DNA of 64,000 nucleotides from Skeletonema tropicum. Lineage: Eukaryota; Bacillariophyta; Thalassiosirophyceae; Thalassiosirales; Thalassiosiraceae. Shown here in pieces: positions 1-8,856 of this stretch. Position 1 is the stretch's first letter, and every line of letters starts with the position of its first letter. A program made the translations under genes and the position numbers. The notes beneath the pieces are model-generated. The model was given only the letters and a program-made list of their open reading frames with translations. It ran no database searches and was not told the origin of the DNA. The stretch lies in contig CM074147.1 of assembly GCA_037178625.1 (NCBI GenBank), forward strand, positions 1,054,001 through 1,118,000, read 5' to 3'.

Positions 1-64
1 AACTCTTGACCTTTCAAACTCACAGCATTTGTAATGTGAACACACGCTCGCTCCTTATTCATAA

Positions 65-1242
65 GACTATTACAAAAAAGCAATATCATCCTTTGCTCCA
101 CAAAGAGAGACACCTTGGGACCCAATCACCAGAGAGGGCAATCCTACACGAGCAAAGTCAATCAACGAGTTTGTTCGGCATATCCGCTCATTGGAGGGTT
201 TGGAAGGTAGTAGCAAGAAACGAAAGAATAAGACCGGCAATAATAGTACACCATCGAATAAGCAATCCACTACTACTACTACTTCTACAGCATCGAAACC
301 CTCTTCTGCACCAGCAGCAGCAGCAGCACCTGCAGCAAAGAAAGCTCGAGGTCCCGAGCTACCAGGTGGCATCAACAACCCCAACGCAATCATGTCGGAA
401 ATTTTTCAACAAGTACATCAGCAGAATAATTCAATCATTGATTGGCTTGGAGATCTTGGCACCATGATAGAACGATTTCGATCTGGTATGAAGACGAAGA
501 ATCAGACAATCATGAGCAACATTCACAGATTGAATAGTAGTCTCGAGTATTTCAATGCATACTGCTCCTGGGCCACCTATGATGCGCTTTCCAACTGCTG
601 TGGGACCAGGGAGTTGCAGCTATGCAAGTAGGACCAGCAGGAGTTGGCATAGGAGGAGGAGGAGGAGGAGGAGCAATGCCAGGATCAGGAGGAGCTGCAG
701 CTGCAGCAATGCCAAGACCAGGAGTCACAGCAATGCCACGATTACCCACCACCTCTACACGAGCATACTCATTGAATGCTAAAGCAAACCCTCCTGGGGT
801 CGACAAAGACTGGTCCTACCTCCACCCAGATGGGAACAGACGCAGCGTCCCACCAGGCTGGACATTCCCAAACGGGAACTTATTCGAACTCTACACCCTC
901 TGGCACATTGGAGACAAGGCAAACCGCATCCATCCAATGAAAACATTCAGTGCATTTGATGTCGCCATGTGCGGTAAGCGTGGTCGGACAACACTCAGTG
1001 AGGCTCGTTGTCTCGTGGCAGCTGTAGATCGAGAGGTAGTAAAGGCGGGTCGAACTATTGGTCCGAATGTGAGTGAAGTGGAGCTTTTGGAGTTGTTCAA
1101 ATTGGGTATTGTGGGGTTGGATATATCAAGGACGACTCCTACTGGTCGTGGACGGAATATTAATAGTTTGAAGTGGACTACTCTTTGTGAGTTGGGGAGG
1201 ACACCGAAGGAAAAGAGTGTTGTAGAGGATAGGTTGGTATAG
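65..1242 (+). CDS. Unrecognised repetitive-family protein, frame broken near 580-620
   Basis: Two overlapping open stretches form one gene. The first reads from after a stop at 62-64 to 631 and carries GNPTRA, SINEFVRHIR, a Ser/Thr/Lys-rich linker and a short helical segment around residues 120-180. The second, in another frame, runs to 1242 with a Gly/Ala-rich linker, then a Trp-rich block (DWSYLHPDG, VPPGWTFPNG, LYTLWHIGD, HPMKTFSAFDV, LSEARCLVAAV). From memory, proteins with an N-terminal NPTRS..VN..I.-type motif and a C-terminal VP..W.FP...W..GD block occur as repetitive families in protists and animals, sometimes near mobile elements; I cannot name the family. The 5' end may lie beyond an intron or off the window, since no convincing ATG precedes the motif. 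The frame change needs one indel or a very short intron. Function unknown. Confidence 0.5.
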
Positions 1243-1372
1243 AATTGGTTGCATTAAGATACATTATTTGTTTTGTACGACACATGATGCAATGGAGCTT
1301 TGCACTGATCAATATCTCTTCTACAAGAAGTAGGAGATAGGTCTGATGTTGGTCTCATGCGCCATTCTACTT

Positions 1373-2463
1373 TCAACGATTTCTATCCCACTTACCACTT
1401 CCATATCTATCACCTATGAACATCCCTCTCCCAACGCGACCCTGAGTTTTCATATTCGGGAATTCTTCAACCCAACAAGTATTGAAATGTCCAAAGGATA
1501 TTATCCTGGAAGCAACTCCAACGACATGTCTTCCCTCAGCTTCTGCTAAGGATGCATCCTCTTCAGTTTTGTAGTACCCATCAAGTAGTTCAAAGTCTTT
1601 TACCTTTGCATATCGACCGTTAGCTGCATCAATCTTGAGTGGTTCCCAACCTCTCTCCCTACACCAATTCTCCCAATAGTTGCGTTTCGATATGCTCACA
1701 GGAAGGATGAACTCGTCACCCTTCCGGTCGCATTCATCGCTATTAATGTATTCGTCATGCAACGCTTGGAGAGAGGCACGTAAATCCGCCATTGCATCGT
1801 CAGTCTTTCTCTTTCTTTTCTTCCCAATATTTTGATGCGTAGTGATAGATAAGTTGCCGCCAATGTATTGCTTGTGTGATTTTTCAGCAGATGCGCCAAT
1901 GTTATGTAAGCGCAAGTATGCAGCTTCACAGATGCGATGTGAAAATGCTTCAGAGATTTGTTGCTGCTGCTGTTCTTGTGACGACAGACGATGCGACGAT
2001 TCGGTATCAACGGCAGTTTCTGTTGCAGAAGAAGAAGCATCACCTCACCTTCATCATCCACAATAATATCTCTATTATTCTCGAGATATGTATAACTCAA
2101 TGGTAATGCAAAAACTTGCTCCGTCTTCTTTTTACTTTGCCTTTCCCTCGGAGTCATCTTCGATGCCATCTTTGCATATCTCATCCGTTCCACGTTATAG
2201 TGCTTCTTTTGAGCATGTGTCATGTCCGAATACTCCAAAATGGCATGACACATTGCCAACTGCACAAGAGGCTTGTTTCGCAAAAATTGCATACAAGTAC
2301 AAGATGTGTACCTCCGACCAAGTTTGTCAACACACGCTTTGTTTTGTGATAATGACTCAATAAAAGTTTGTATCCTCGATATCACTTCAGTTTGGGGTAT
2401 ATTCTTGAGAGTTTCGCGCTGATGAACAATATTGTAATTACCATTCTCTCGTTTAGATAAGCC
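1373..2463 (-). pseudogene. Broken unrecognised diatom-type gene downstream of PDZ ORF
   Basis: On the minus strand the reading frame continues, without a change of phase, from a TAG at 2464-2466. It reads through a Cys-containing block (KLGRRYTSCTCMQFL), then a basic segment (RYAKMASKMTPRERQSKKK) and an acidic run. Near 2035 it shifts by one base into a frame that continues with Gln/Ser-rich sequence, SHRICEAAYLRLHN and finally GRHVVGVASRIISFGHF, ending at 1373. The amino-acid quality on both sides of the shift is good, so this is one gene with a recent break. I do not recognise a catalytic motif. It may have been a single protein together with the PDZ ORF just upstream. It sits beside the insertion site of an LTR retrotransposon. 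Confidence 0.45.
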
Positions 2464-2919
2464 CTACATTTGGGATGTTCGGGGTATGTCTACCTTGTCT
2501 CTCTCCGGTTTATTCGCTTCTCGCTCTTGTCGGAGTCTGATGATATATTGTTGTTTCATTGCTTGTTGCTGCTGTCGTTGAACTATCGCAGCTCGAACTT
2601 CAGCTGCAGAGAGAGTGGGTGTGCTATTACCAGTTTCTCCTGTCGCTACCGCGGCTCCCTCATTCTTCTTCTGGACAATCCCAAATTTTCTCAATTTATC
2701 CTTATTGACATGCAAATCTTCAATTTTGGTAACCTTCTGTCCATCAATGGTAACTATTCGGTCGCCTACTTCGAGTTGATCTTTGAAAGTACAGGCTGGA
2801 TTTATTGCAGTTATGACTGCTCCATTCTCAGGATCGTTTTTGTTCACGTTGAGAGTCAAACCGAGTCTTCCGGGCGAGACTGTTAAAAGGAGAATATAAT
2901 TACTGGCAATATTGGGCAT
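2464..2919 (-). CDS. PDZ-domain protein (possibly truncated by an in-frame stop)
   Basis: The ORF of 151 residues holds one PDZ-like fold at about residues 13-80: the carboxylate-binding strand region SPGRLGLTL, then GAVITAINPAC, LEVGDRIVTIDGQKV and a closing KLRKFGI. PDZ domains bind C-terminal peptides or, in some microbes, membrane lipids. After the domain come a Ser/Thr linker and a charged Gln-rich helix. The sequence just before the PDZ strand looks like an intron end (pyrimidine-rich, ttttaacag), so the annotated ATG at 2919 may be intronic and the true first exon upstream. That upstream side is now occupied by the retrotransposon at 2973-7254. The TAG stop is followed directly by open sequence in the same frame, suggesting an originally longer protein. 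Confidence 0.55.
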   Translation of the reverse strand: MPNIASNYILLLTVSPGRLGLTLNVNKNDPENGAVITAINPACTFKDQLEVGDRIVTIDGQKVTKIEDLHVNKDKLRKFGIVQKKNEGAAVATGETGNSTPTLSAAEVRAAIVQRQQQQAMKQQYIIRLRQEREANKPERDKVDIPRTSQM

Positions 2920-2972
2920 GGTGTTGGTTGTTTATCGCCAGGAAGTACAATAATTGCTCCAAAGCATGGTAC

Positions 2973-3355
2973 TGTCGTGGTCAGCTGCATCTGATGGTCT
3001 GACGTCACGACTACCGTTAGTGACTCTATCCGGGTTTAGGCGTGACACCTTAAATCAGTCATTGACGCGATCATTCCTTTGGATGATCATGCCTTTGATG
3101 CCTCTTTTGTTTGGCGGAAGTCCAAGTAGTCGAAGTGTACTGTTGACGCTTTGCTCACTTATTCTCTGTCAGTGTAACATCTCTCTAGTTTACATCAAGT
3201 TTTAACAATAAATACCTCTTTTCTTGGTGGATCTACTCTTCTATTCATCGATAAGTCACTAGCTGACGAGTGGCAACTGTCACCAAAACCGTCCAGTACC
3301 GATAGGTCACTGGAGCTGTGGAAGGAGCATCCACGGCAAGTAGCGATCTATCACA
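2973..3355 (+). repeat. 5' LTR of the retrotransposon
   Basis: This is the left terminal repeat, 383 bp, TG...CA bounded. It contains a palindromic TGACGTCA near its start and an AATAAA at about 3208-3213 that could act as polyadenylation signal, with a TAA just before it. Its open frame (about 2975-3205) is the same sequence that forms the C-terminus of the internal ORF in the 3' copy. The insertion lies about 50 bp upstream of the PDZ ORF on the minus strand. Confidence 0.9.
3000..3007. promoter_or_regulatory. CRE-type palindrome TGACGTCA in the LTR
   Basis: The perfect 8-bp palindrome TGACGTCA lies 27 bp into the 5' LTR and again at 6898-6905 in the 3' LTR. It is the classic binding core for CREB/bZIP factors, and diatom bZIP proteins are reported to bind similar cores in CO2/cAMP-responsive promoters. 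A position in the U3 part of the LTR suits a transcription control site. The role here is inference; one 8-mer can occur by chance. Confidence 0.4.
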
Positions 3356-3743
3356 GGTTATATGTAGTAGCCCAACTACGCTTTCTTGGTGTATAAGGTT
3401 GCTATTTCCTCGTCAGCTTTTGGTATCTCTTCGAATGCCCTGAGCTATCTTCGTTTGCTGCCCATCGCAACAACCCCATCGACTTCTCTCCGTTGTTTGG
3501 TCGGCTTGATCACCCGCCTCCTTCGTTGGTAGTCACCCTAAGTTTTCACCCAGTTAAGTTTTGAACATTCCTCCGAAGTTTGCGTGCTAGCTACACCTCG
3601 TTCGGAGTACATTGGCCCCTGAAGGATTCATCATCGTCAAGTTCAGTTGTGCCGGCTAGATTCCATTGCGTCAAAAGCCACCCGCTAGATTCCATTGTGT
3701 CAAAAGCATATAAGTAAGTAGATTCGCCTCTGCACCGTTAACA
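3356..3743 (+). other. Retrotransposon untranslated leader
   Basis: The 388 bp between the 5' LTR and the ATG of the long ORF carry no convincing ORF. The bases right after the LTR (ggttatatgtagtagccc) should hold the primer-binding site, but I could not match them to a tRNA 3' end by eye, so the priming tRNA is unassigned. Close to the ORF the phrase gctagattccattg(c/t)gtcaaaagc occurs twice in a row (about 3656-3708), a small tandem duplication. Confidence 0.6.
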
Positions 3744-6700
3744 ATGCAGTCGCCTTTTATGACTCCCTTAGACCCTCCGTTGGCGCCAACTATCGTGAGT
3801 GATGTCTCAAGTGTGGAGTCCGTAACTCCTCGAAGTGAGGAGACCACCGCCCCTCCTCGTACTCAAGCGCCCTTGTCTGTTCAGGCTCCTCGTGATTGGG
3901 ATGGTGATTTGATGTGGTTTCCAGAGGCTGTCCCTCCCGAAGCCCCTGCTGGAAATGTTGCCAGCGCGACTAGTCAAGTGGCTAGTTCCTCATCGTGGCT
4001 CAATGAAGCCCCTGCTGCTGCTAGAAATGCTAGCAGCCCGACTAGCCCAGTGGCTAGCACCTCTTCATGGCTCAATGCAGCCCCTGCTGCTGCTAGAAAT
4101 GCTAGCAGCCTGCCTAGCCCAGTGGCTAGCACACCTTTGTGGCTTAATGAAGCCCCTGCTGGCTATGTCGCTAGCAGCCCGTCTAGCCCAGCGGCTAGAC
4201 CACCAATGTGGCTCCGAGACATTATGTCCTCTGTTGCCCCCGCTAGCAGTGATGCTAGCAACTCAGCCTCTGCTTCGCCTACTACTTTTGATGATGGAGC
4301 AGAAGGTTTTGCTGCTCTCCTAGCGAAGATGGAGTCGGATATTAATGATACTCCTCTCACCAAGGCTGAGCATACTAAGCTCGTCGACTTGTTTGCTGAA
4401 TTCAAGCTATCAGCGGTGTGTGGGTCTGCAACTCGTGTTTCTGTGGATCCTCCGGAAGATCATGGTGTTGTTTCTACGGATGAACCTCCTCGTATTTCTG
4501 AAGAAGTGCCTACTCGTGTCTCTGTGGATCCTCCGGAAGATCAGGGTGTTGCTTCTGTGGCTGTGCCTGCTCGTGTTTCATTGGATCCTCCGGATGATCA
4601 GGATGGTGTTTCTGCGGCTGCACCTACTGCTGTACCGTCTATTGTGTCTGGTTCTGTATCTGTCGGCACGACTTTTGATTATGAAGCCCCGATTTCTGCT
4701 CTCAAGGCATGTCAGGATCTACGTTGCATCGATGTCTCGTCTATTTCTCCGCCTGTCGATTCAGGAGGAGGAGGAGGAGAATGTAGTGCTGCTGCACAAG
4801 TTCCTCCGTCATCGCCAGCGTTTATCGATATTCCGTCTGGTGCTGTTGTCCATTCGCAGTTTGTAAGATGTGATGTGGACAACTCAGTTCGAGTTTCAAT
4901 GTCTGGGACCGAACAAAATCAACTTGACCATGTTGGTTTTCGTGTTGAGAATGTCGCTCCAGTTATTTGCGGTGTTACACAACATGAAGAACCTATTCAA
5001 GTCTCTGCTATCAAGTGGGGAGCTCTGCAAGAGTTTGTAGGCTCCGTCTTTCATGTGGGAAGGGATATGCTTCCGCGCTTCAGTACAACTTCAGGTCTTA
5101 AAGTTACTCTCTCTACCCACTCCAACCTCGGGTTTCTATCAAGGATAATCCTTTTTGGTAGTATGCTCTCCGTAGACCCGATCAATCCTGGATTACAACA
5201 TCTACTTCTATCAATGTTGTACCGTCTGTTCATCTTCTTGAACAACCCGTTTCAATCGTTGTGGTCTCTCTTCGGTTTCGGTTTGATCATTCTCAGCATC
5301 CTTCGAGCTTTTACCATATCATTTTCAACTCTCTACCAAGTTCTACAACGCAAGAAACACACCTATCAGCTCTTCCTAGTTGTTGCCATCCTTCTGATCT
5401 ACCTTTACATGGACCATCTCCATTATGCTCTTTACGCAGAATCAGTTTTGGTCTTCCTGCTCTCCGTCATCTCGGCTATGCCGAATGCCTCCGATATGAA
5501 TGTGATTTTCAACTTCAATGGCGTCTCTTCAACTTCAATGGGCCCTGCGGTCCAGAAGAAAAATGTGATCTCCCATCGTAAATCTCGCAAGCATAGTTTC
5601 AGAAGGAGCTCATTATCATCATTATCATTCTACTACGTTTATCATCGCCCAGGCTCTCGTCCTCGACGTAAGCCACCCCATTTCAGTCATCTGGTTCTTC
5701 TTCCATCTGGTTCGGATCCTCCCTTCACCGTACATTCTCATGTTGACGACTTCATTCTACAGTGTGATACTTCATCAGAAGGAGCTTCGTGTTTCGCATC
5801 AGGAGGAGAAAGTATTCAGTCTATCAACTACAGCTGGACTCGGCGTCTTCGCTCTCGAGATAAATACTTCGAATTTTCCAAGTCCAAGCTCTATCGTCTT
5901 ATCCTATTCGTCAATGTCTCTTGGGTCTCTGTGAAGTATTTCGGTTTGGGTCTCTTCTGCATGATAGCAGTCGGGTTCATCGTATCTGGTATTCAAGGTT
6001 CAACTTCAACTGAAACTGGTACTCCTAAGCAAAGTTCATGTCATCATTACCATCGTCGGGAAGATATGAAAGCATTCTCTTCCAAGGCTTCTGATGGACA
6101 CTTTACTCAGCCAGCTGACATTGATGCGTCTCTTCCATCCAAAGTAGTTTGTCCGTATCCAACTGTTGAGTCTCGTCAAATTTGTCCTCGTGACAAGGTT
6201 CTCTTCGGTCTCTTTGATGACCAGTCCTCGTCAAGTTCCATTTGGTCGCCGACAAGTTTTCTTCAAGACTCAGTTCAATCCTCCCTTTTGCCTCGTCTTC
6301 AACGAAGCAACTTTTTCGGTTCAGTTATGTCCGTCGACGTAGTCAAGATTCTTGACTCTCGTTTTGGCTCTCGTATCAAGAAGAAGCACCGACTTGTTCC
6401 TATGACGCACTCGTATCTCCTTGATTGCAAAATAGCGAAGTTCTTTGTCGATCATGGTCTAAAGCAATCCAAATGGGATCAGTGCGTGTTCACAAGTGCC
6501 AAGGTCGTTGTCCTACTCTTCAATGGTGGCTCAATCTTCTTCAGCGAATCTGACGAAGATATTCAAGACATCTTGCATCTTCAAGAAGATCTTTTCGAAG
6601 CGCAAGTTATCTACTCCAAATCAATTCCTTCCATAACTCAAGTCCAAGATACTGGAATCTCGTCTCCAGAAGGAGCATCGTATCTTAACAGAATCTTTGG

Positions 6701-7103
6701 AGCTTGTGTTCTTTCAGTTCATCGCATCAGCCCAGATCTTAAGGCCATTGCTGATGAATGTCTTTGGTTCGTGGTTTTCCTCGCATCAAGTCTCTCCGAT
6801 ATTGCTATCTTTCAGTACATTCGTAAGAAGTCAATAGTTCTTTCAAGCTACTTGACTGTCCGAGAAGGAGTGTCGTGGTCAGCTGCATCTGATGGTCTGA
6901 CGTCACGACTACCGTTAGTGACTCTATCCGGGTTTAGGCGTGACACCTTAAATCAGTCATTGACGCGATCATTCCTTTGGATGATCATGCCTTTGATGCC
7001 TCTTTTGTTTGGCGGAAGTCCAAGTAGTCGAAGTGTACTGTTGACGCTTTGCTCACTTATTCTCTGTCAGTGTAACATCTCTCTAGTTTACATCAAGTTT
7101 TAA
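3744..7103 (+). CDS. Retrotransposon ORF with degenerate Copia RT remnant
   Basis: One uninterrupted frame encodes 1,119 residues from ATG 3744. Residues about 60-160 hold four imperfect Ala/Ser/Pro-rich repeats of roughly 30 residues, each with a W-L core; residues about 230-290 hold three copies of a VS(V/L)DPP(E/D)D unit. The middle is unusually hydrophobic and Ser/Arg-rich, as expected when former coding sequence is read in a different frame. At about 890-950 the order HGLKQSKWDQCVF, a hydrophobic strand, FFSESDEDI matches the region around the YVDD box of Copia reverse transcriptases, but the box reads FNGG (residues 926-929), so both catalytic aspartates are absent. The last 77 residues are encoded by the 3' LTR, which also supplies the stop. 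Whether the protein is made is unknown; packaging or regulatory roles are speculative. Confidence 0.65.
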   Translation: MQSPFMTPLDPPLAPTIVSDVSSVESVTPRSEETTAPPRTQAPLSVQAPRDWDGDLMWFPEAVPPEAPAGNVASATSQVASSSSWLNEAPAAARNASSPTSPVASTSSWLNAAPAAARNASSLPSPVASTPLWLNEAPAGYVASSPSSPAARPPMWLRDIMSSVAPASSDASNSASASPTTFDDGAEGFAALLAKMESDINDTPLTKAEHTKLVDLFAEFKLSAVCGSATRVSVDPPEDHGVVSTDEPPRISEEVPTRVSVDPPEDQGVASVAVPARVSLDPPDDQDGVSAAAPTAVPSIVSGSVSVGTTFDYEAPISALKACQDLRCIDVSSISPPVDSGGGGGECSAAAQVPPSSPAFIDIPSGAVVHSQFVRCDVDNSVRVSMSGTEQNQLDHVGFRVENVAPVICGVTQHEEPIQVSAIKWGALQEFVGSVFHVGRDMLPRFSTTSGLKVTLSTHSNLGFLSRIILFGSMLSVDPINPGLQHLLLSMLYRLFIFLNNPFQSLWSLFGFGLIILSILRAFTISFSTLYQVLQRKKHTYQLFLVVAILLIYLYMDHLHYALYAESVLVFLLSVISAMPNASDMNVIFNFNGVSSTSMGPAVQKKNVISHRKSRKHSFRRSSLSSLSFYYVYHRPGSRPRRKPPHFSHLVLLPSGSDPPFTVHSHVDDFILQCDTSSEGASCFASGGESIQSINYSWTRRLRSRDKYFEFSKSKLYRLILFVNVSWVSVKYFGLGLFCMIAVGFIVSGIQGSTSTETGTPKQSSCHHYHRREDMKAFSSKASDGHFTQPADIDASLPSKVVCPYPTVESRQICPRDKVLFGLFDDQSSSSSIWSPTSFLQDSVQSSLLPRLQRSNFFGSVMSVDVVKILDSRFGSRIKKKHRLVPMTHSYLLDCKIAKFFVDHGLKQSKWDQCVFTSAKVVVLLFNGGSIFFSESDEDIQDILHLQEDLFEAQVIYSKSIPSITQVQDTGISSPEGASYLNRIFGACVLSVHRISPDLKAIADECLWFVVFLASSLSDIAIFQYIRKKSIVLSSYLTVREGVSWSAASDGLTSRLPLVTLSGFRRDTLNQSLTRSFLWMIMPLMPLLFGGSPSSRSVLLTLCSLILCQCNISLVYIKF

Positions 7104-7254
7104 CAATAAATACCTCTTTTCTTGGTGGATCTACTCTTCTATTCATCGATAAGTCACTAGCTGACGAGTGGCAACTGTCACCAAAACCGTCCAGTACCGA
7201 TAGGTCACTGGAGCTGTGGGAAGGAGCATCCACGGCAAGTAGCGATCTATCACA
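6871..7254 (+). repeat. 3' LTR of the retrotransposon
   Basis: This is the right terminal repeat, 384 bp, identical to the left copy except for one extra G (about position 7220). Its first 233 bp are translated as the end of the internal ORF, whose TAA lies just before the AATAAA signal. It is followed by the GGTAC target duplication. Confidence 0.9.
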
Positions 7255-7288
7255 GGTACTTGGGATAGGAGGTTTAGTGTATGTGGTT

Positions 7289-8573
7289 ATCACAGGTAGA
7301 CTTGGCCCGCACGAAATCGGATCTCGTCACACCTGTCTTTCTCCTTCTCTTTCTTCCGGCTTCTCGCATCGCTCTGGTCGTTAGGGACAGACAGAAGGGA
7401 TGTTGAGAGAGAGAGAACAGCCATGGACATTGTTCATCAAGCACCAATATCGTGTAGAACAATCCTATAGCTGTTCATCTTTTTTATGTAGATAAGCTAT
7501 ATTACCATTCAACTTTACCGTACCACCACTTTCACTTAAAATCGCGCTGTGAATCAGCGTGTGATGTTGTGTGTTGATGCAGTGCTGGATCGAATTGTGC
7601 AGTCATTGGATCTTGTTGCGATGATATACGAAGGTTGACTCTATTAGCCTCGAGGTGAACACAATCAAGTGCAGCAACTTGAGCCCACTACTCTAGTTGA
7701 AACCGGAGGAGGTGGGTATATATATTTTGGCTAGGCTGTGATTTGGAGGGTGGGAATAAGCCGAGTAGGTGGGTATAGTTCGCGGAGGGTCCCTGTAGCG
7801 TGTGGTTGTTGTTGATCTCTTCGAGTTAAGTAGTATGTATCGGCCGCTTGAACCTCAAAAACTGGATAGATTATCTGGTTTTAGACTGGTACTCATGTCA
7901 CACTACAGGTCTCGGTTATCTCTGCTCAGCGATGGTTGGTTGATGGAATCGTTTGGGTTGAGGGGAGGGGTTGAAAAATGTAATTTGTGTAGTGGTATCT
8001 ATGATTATGTACTTTAACGTATGTAGGAGCTGAGACTTCGAGATAACCTCTAAGATCTGAAGCACTTTGAGGACCCGATTGAATAATCGTAAATAACACC
8101 GGCCCGACCGAGCATCACCAGACCGCAACACACCTTAACCATGGTGCCGCTGCCGAAATAGACCAACTTAATCGCCGACCTATGGGCCCATCGATGGCTG
8201 ATCGTTAGTATTGACTATTATGATGATGTTGAACCCCTCGCCGCAGCCAAATCCGCCTCTTAGAGGCAGAGTGGTGACGATGATTTATAACGGCGATGTT
8301 CGGCGCTCGCCGGCCAACGAACAGTGCTTATTGAACACTCCAATGGCCGTTTCTTCTGCATCCAAGCACGATAACATCATCTTAATAGTCAATACTAACG
8401 ATCAGCCATCGATGGGCCCATAGGTCGGCGATTAAGTTGGTCTATTTCGGCAGCGGCACCATGGTTACGGTGTGTTGCGGTCTGGTGATGCTCGGTCGGG
8501 CCGGTGTTATTTACGATTATTCAATCGGGTTCTCAAGGTGCTTCAGTTCATAGAGCTTCTCAGAAAACATTCC
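7289..8573 (+). repeat. 1.28-kb repeat unit, copy 1 (inverted partner at 39496-40776)
   Basis: The whole stretch reappears as its reverse complement at 39496-40776 with very few differences (lengths 1,285 and 1,281 bp). Outside these limits the flanks no longer match. The unit consists of about 770 bp of non-coding DNA (no credible ORF) followed by the 490-bp foldback element at 8057-8546 and a 27-bp tail. The left boundary falls at ATCACAGGTA, which resembles the end of the neighbouring retrotransposon plus its target duplication (7250-7258). How the unit was copied is not clear from the sequence. Confidence 0.85.
8057..8546. mobile_element. Foldback/MITE-like element with 174-bp inverted arms, copy 1
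   Basis: Arms 8057-8230 and 8373-8546 are inverted copies with only four mismatches by eye, around a 142-bp loop. Ends read CTGAAGCAC...GTGCTTCAG. There is no transposase gene; the 70-aa ORF across the loop is a by-product of the palindrome. No clear target duplication is visible at the arm ends. Weaker inverted similarity continues outward: about 7885-8056 pairs with about 8547-8735, including a shared GAGACCTGTAGTGTGAC. The 490-bp core may therefore be the conserved centre of a larger palindrome. Non-autonomous element is the best reading; a hairpin-forming regulatory region is an alternative. Confidence 0.75.
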
Positions 8574-8856
8574 CCCTACATACCATACCCTAAAGTACCA
8601 TAATCGTACATACTAGTACCACAAATCACCGTCAAATGCACCCATTGACACCCCTTCTACTATCATCACTTCTTTAACCTAACCAACCTTCTGAATGTTT
8701 CTGTAGATGCGAGACCTGTAGTGTGACTCATGTGCTTGTTTTGATTGTATACTGTACCTCCGTACGACTTACTTATGAGCGAAAAGAAATGAACTGATAA
8801 ACTCTCCTCGACAACGAACTGTGAGACAAGTGCTCATAATCTTTCATCTCGTCAAA
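8574..8856 (+). other. Intergenic, outer palindrome arm and RING-gene upstream region
   Basis: The first half is the diverged outer arm of the foldback palindrome (see the 490-bp element). The remainder before the ATG at 8857 should hold the promoter of the RING gene; I see no distinctive motif. Confidence 0.4.

Larger units (their letters stand above)
2973..7254 (+). mobile_element. Full-length LTR retrotransposon, Copia-derived and probably non-autonomous
   Basis: A 383-bp sequence at 2973-3355 recurs in direct orientation at 6871-7254, differing by one G in a short run. Both start TGTCG and end TCACA (TG...CA boundaries). The host sequence GGTAC occurs just before the first copy (2968-2972) and just after the second (7255-7259), a 5-bp target-site duplication. 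A purine-rich tract (gagaaggag, 6862-6870) abuts the 3' LTR, as expected for plus-strand priming. The interior holds one long ORF (3744-7103). No intact integrase, protease or RNase H could be recognised; only a Copia-like RT fragment remains. Near-identical LTRs point to recent insertion, so mobilisation in trans by a relative is likely (inference). Confidence 0.9.

Noticed and set aside
5170..5480. Transmembrane segments in the retrotransposon ORF suggesting an envelope protein
   Set aside because: The hydrophobic run follows a T/C-rich codon stretch and has no cleavage site or cysteine pattern; more likely degenerate coding DNA read in a new frame.
8211..8423. 70-aa ORF across the foldback element (also 39646-39858)
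   Set aside because: It spans arm-loop-arm of a palindrome; no family motif and no start context of note.
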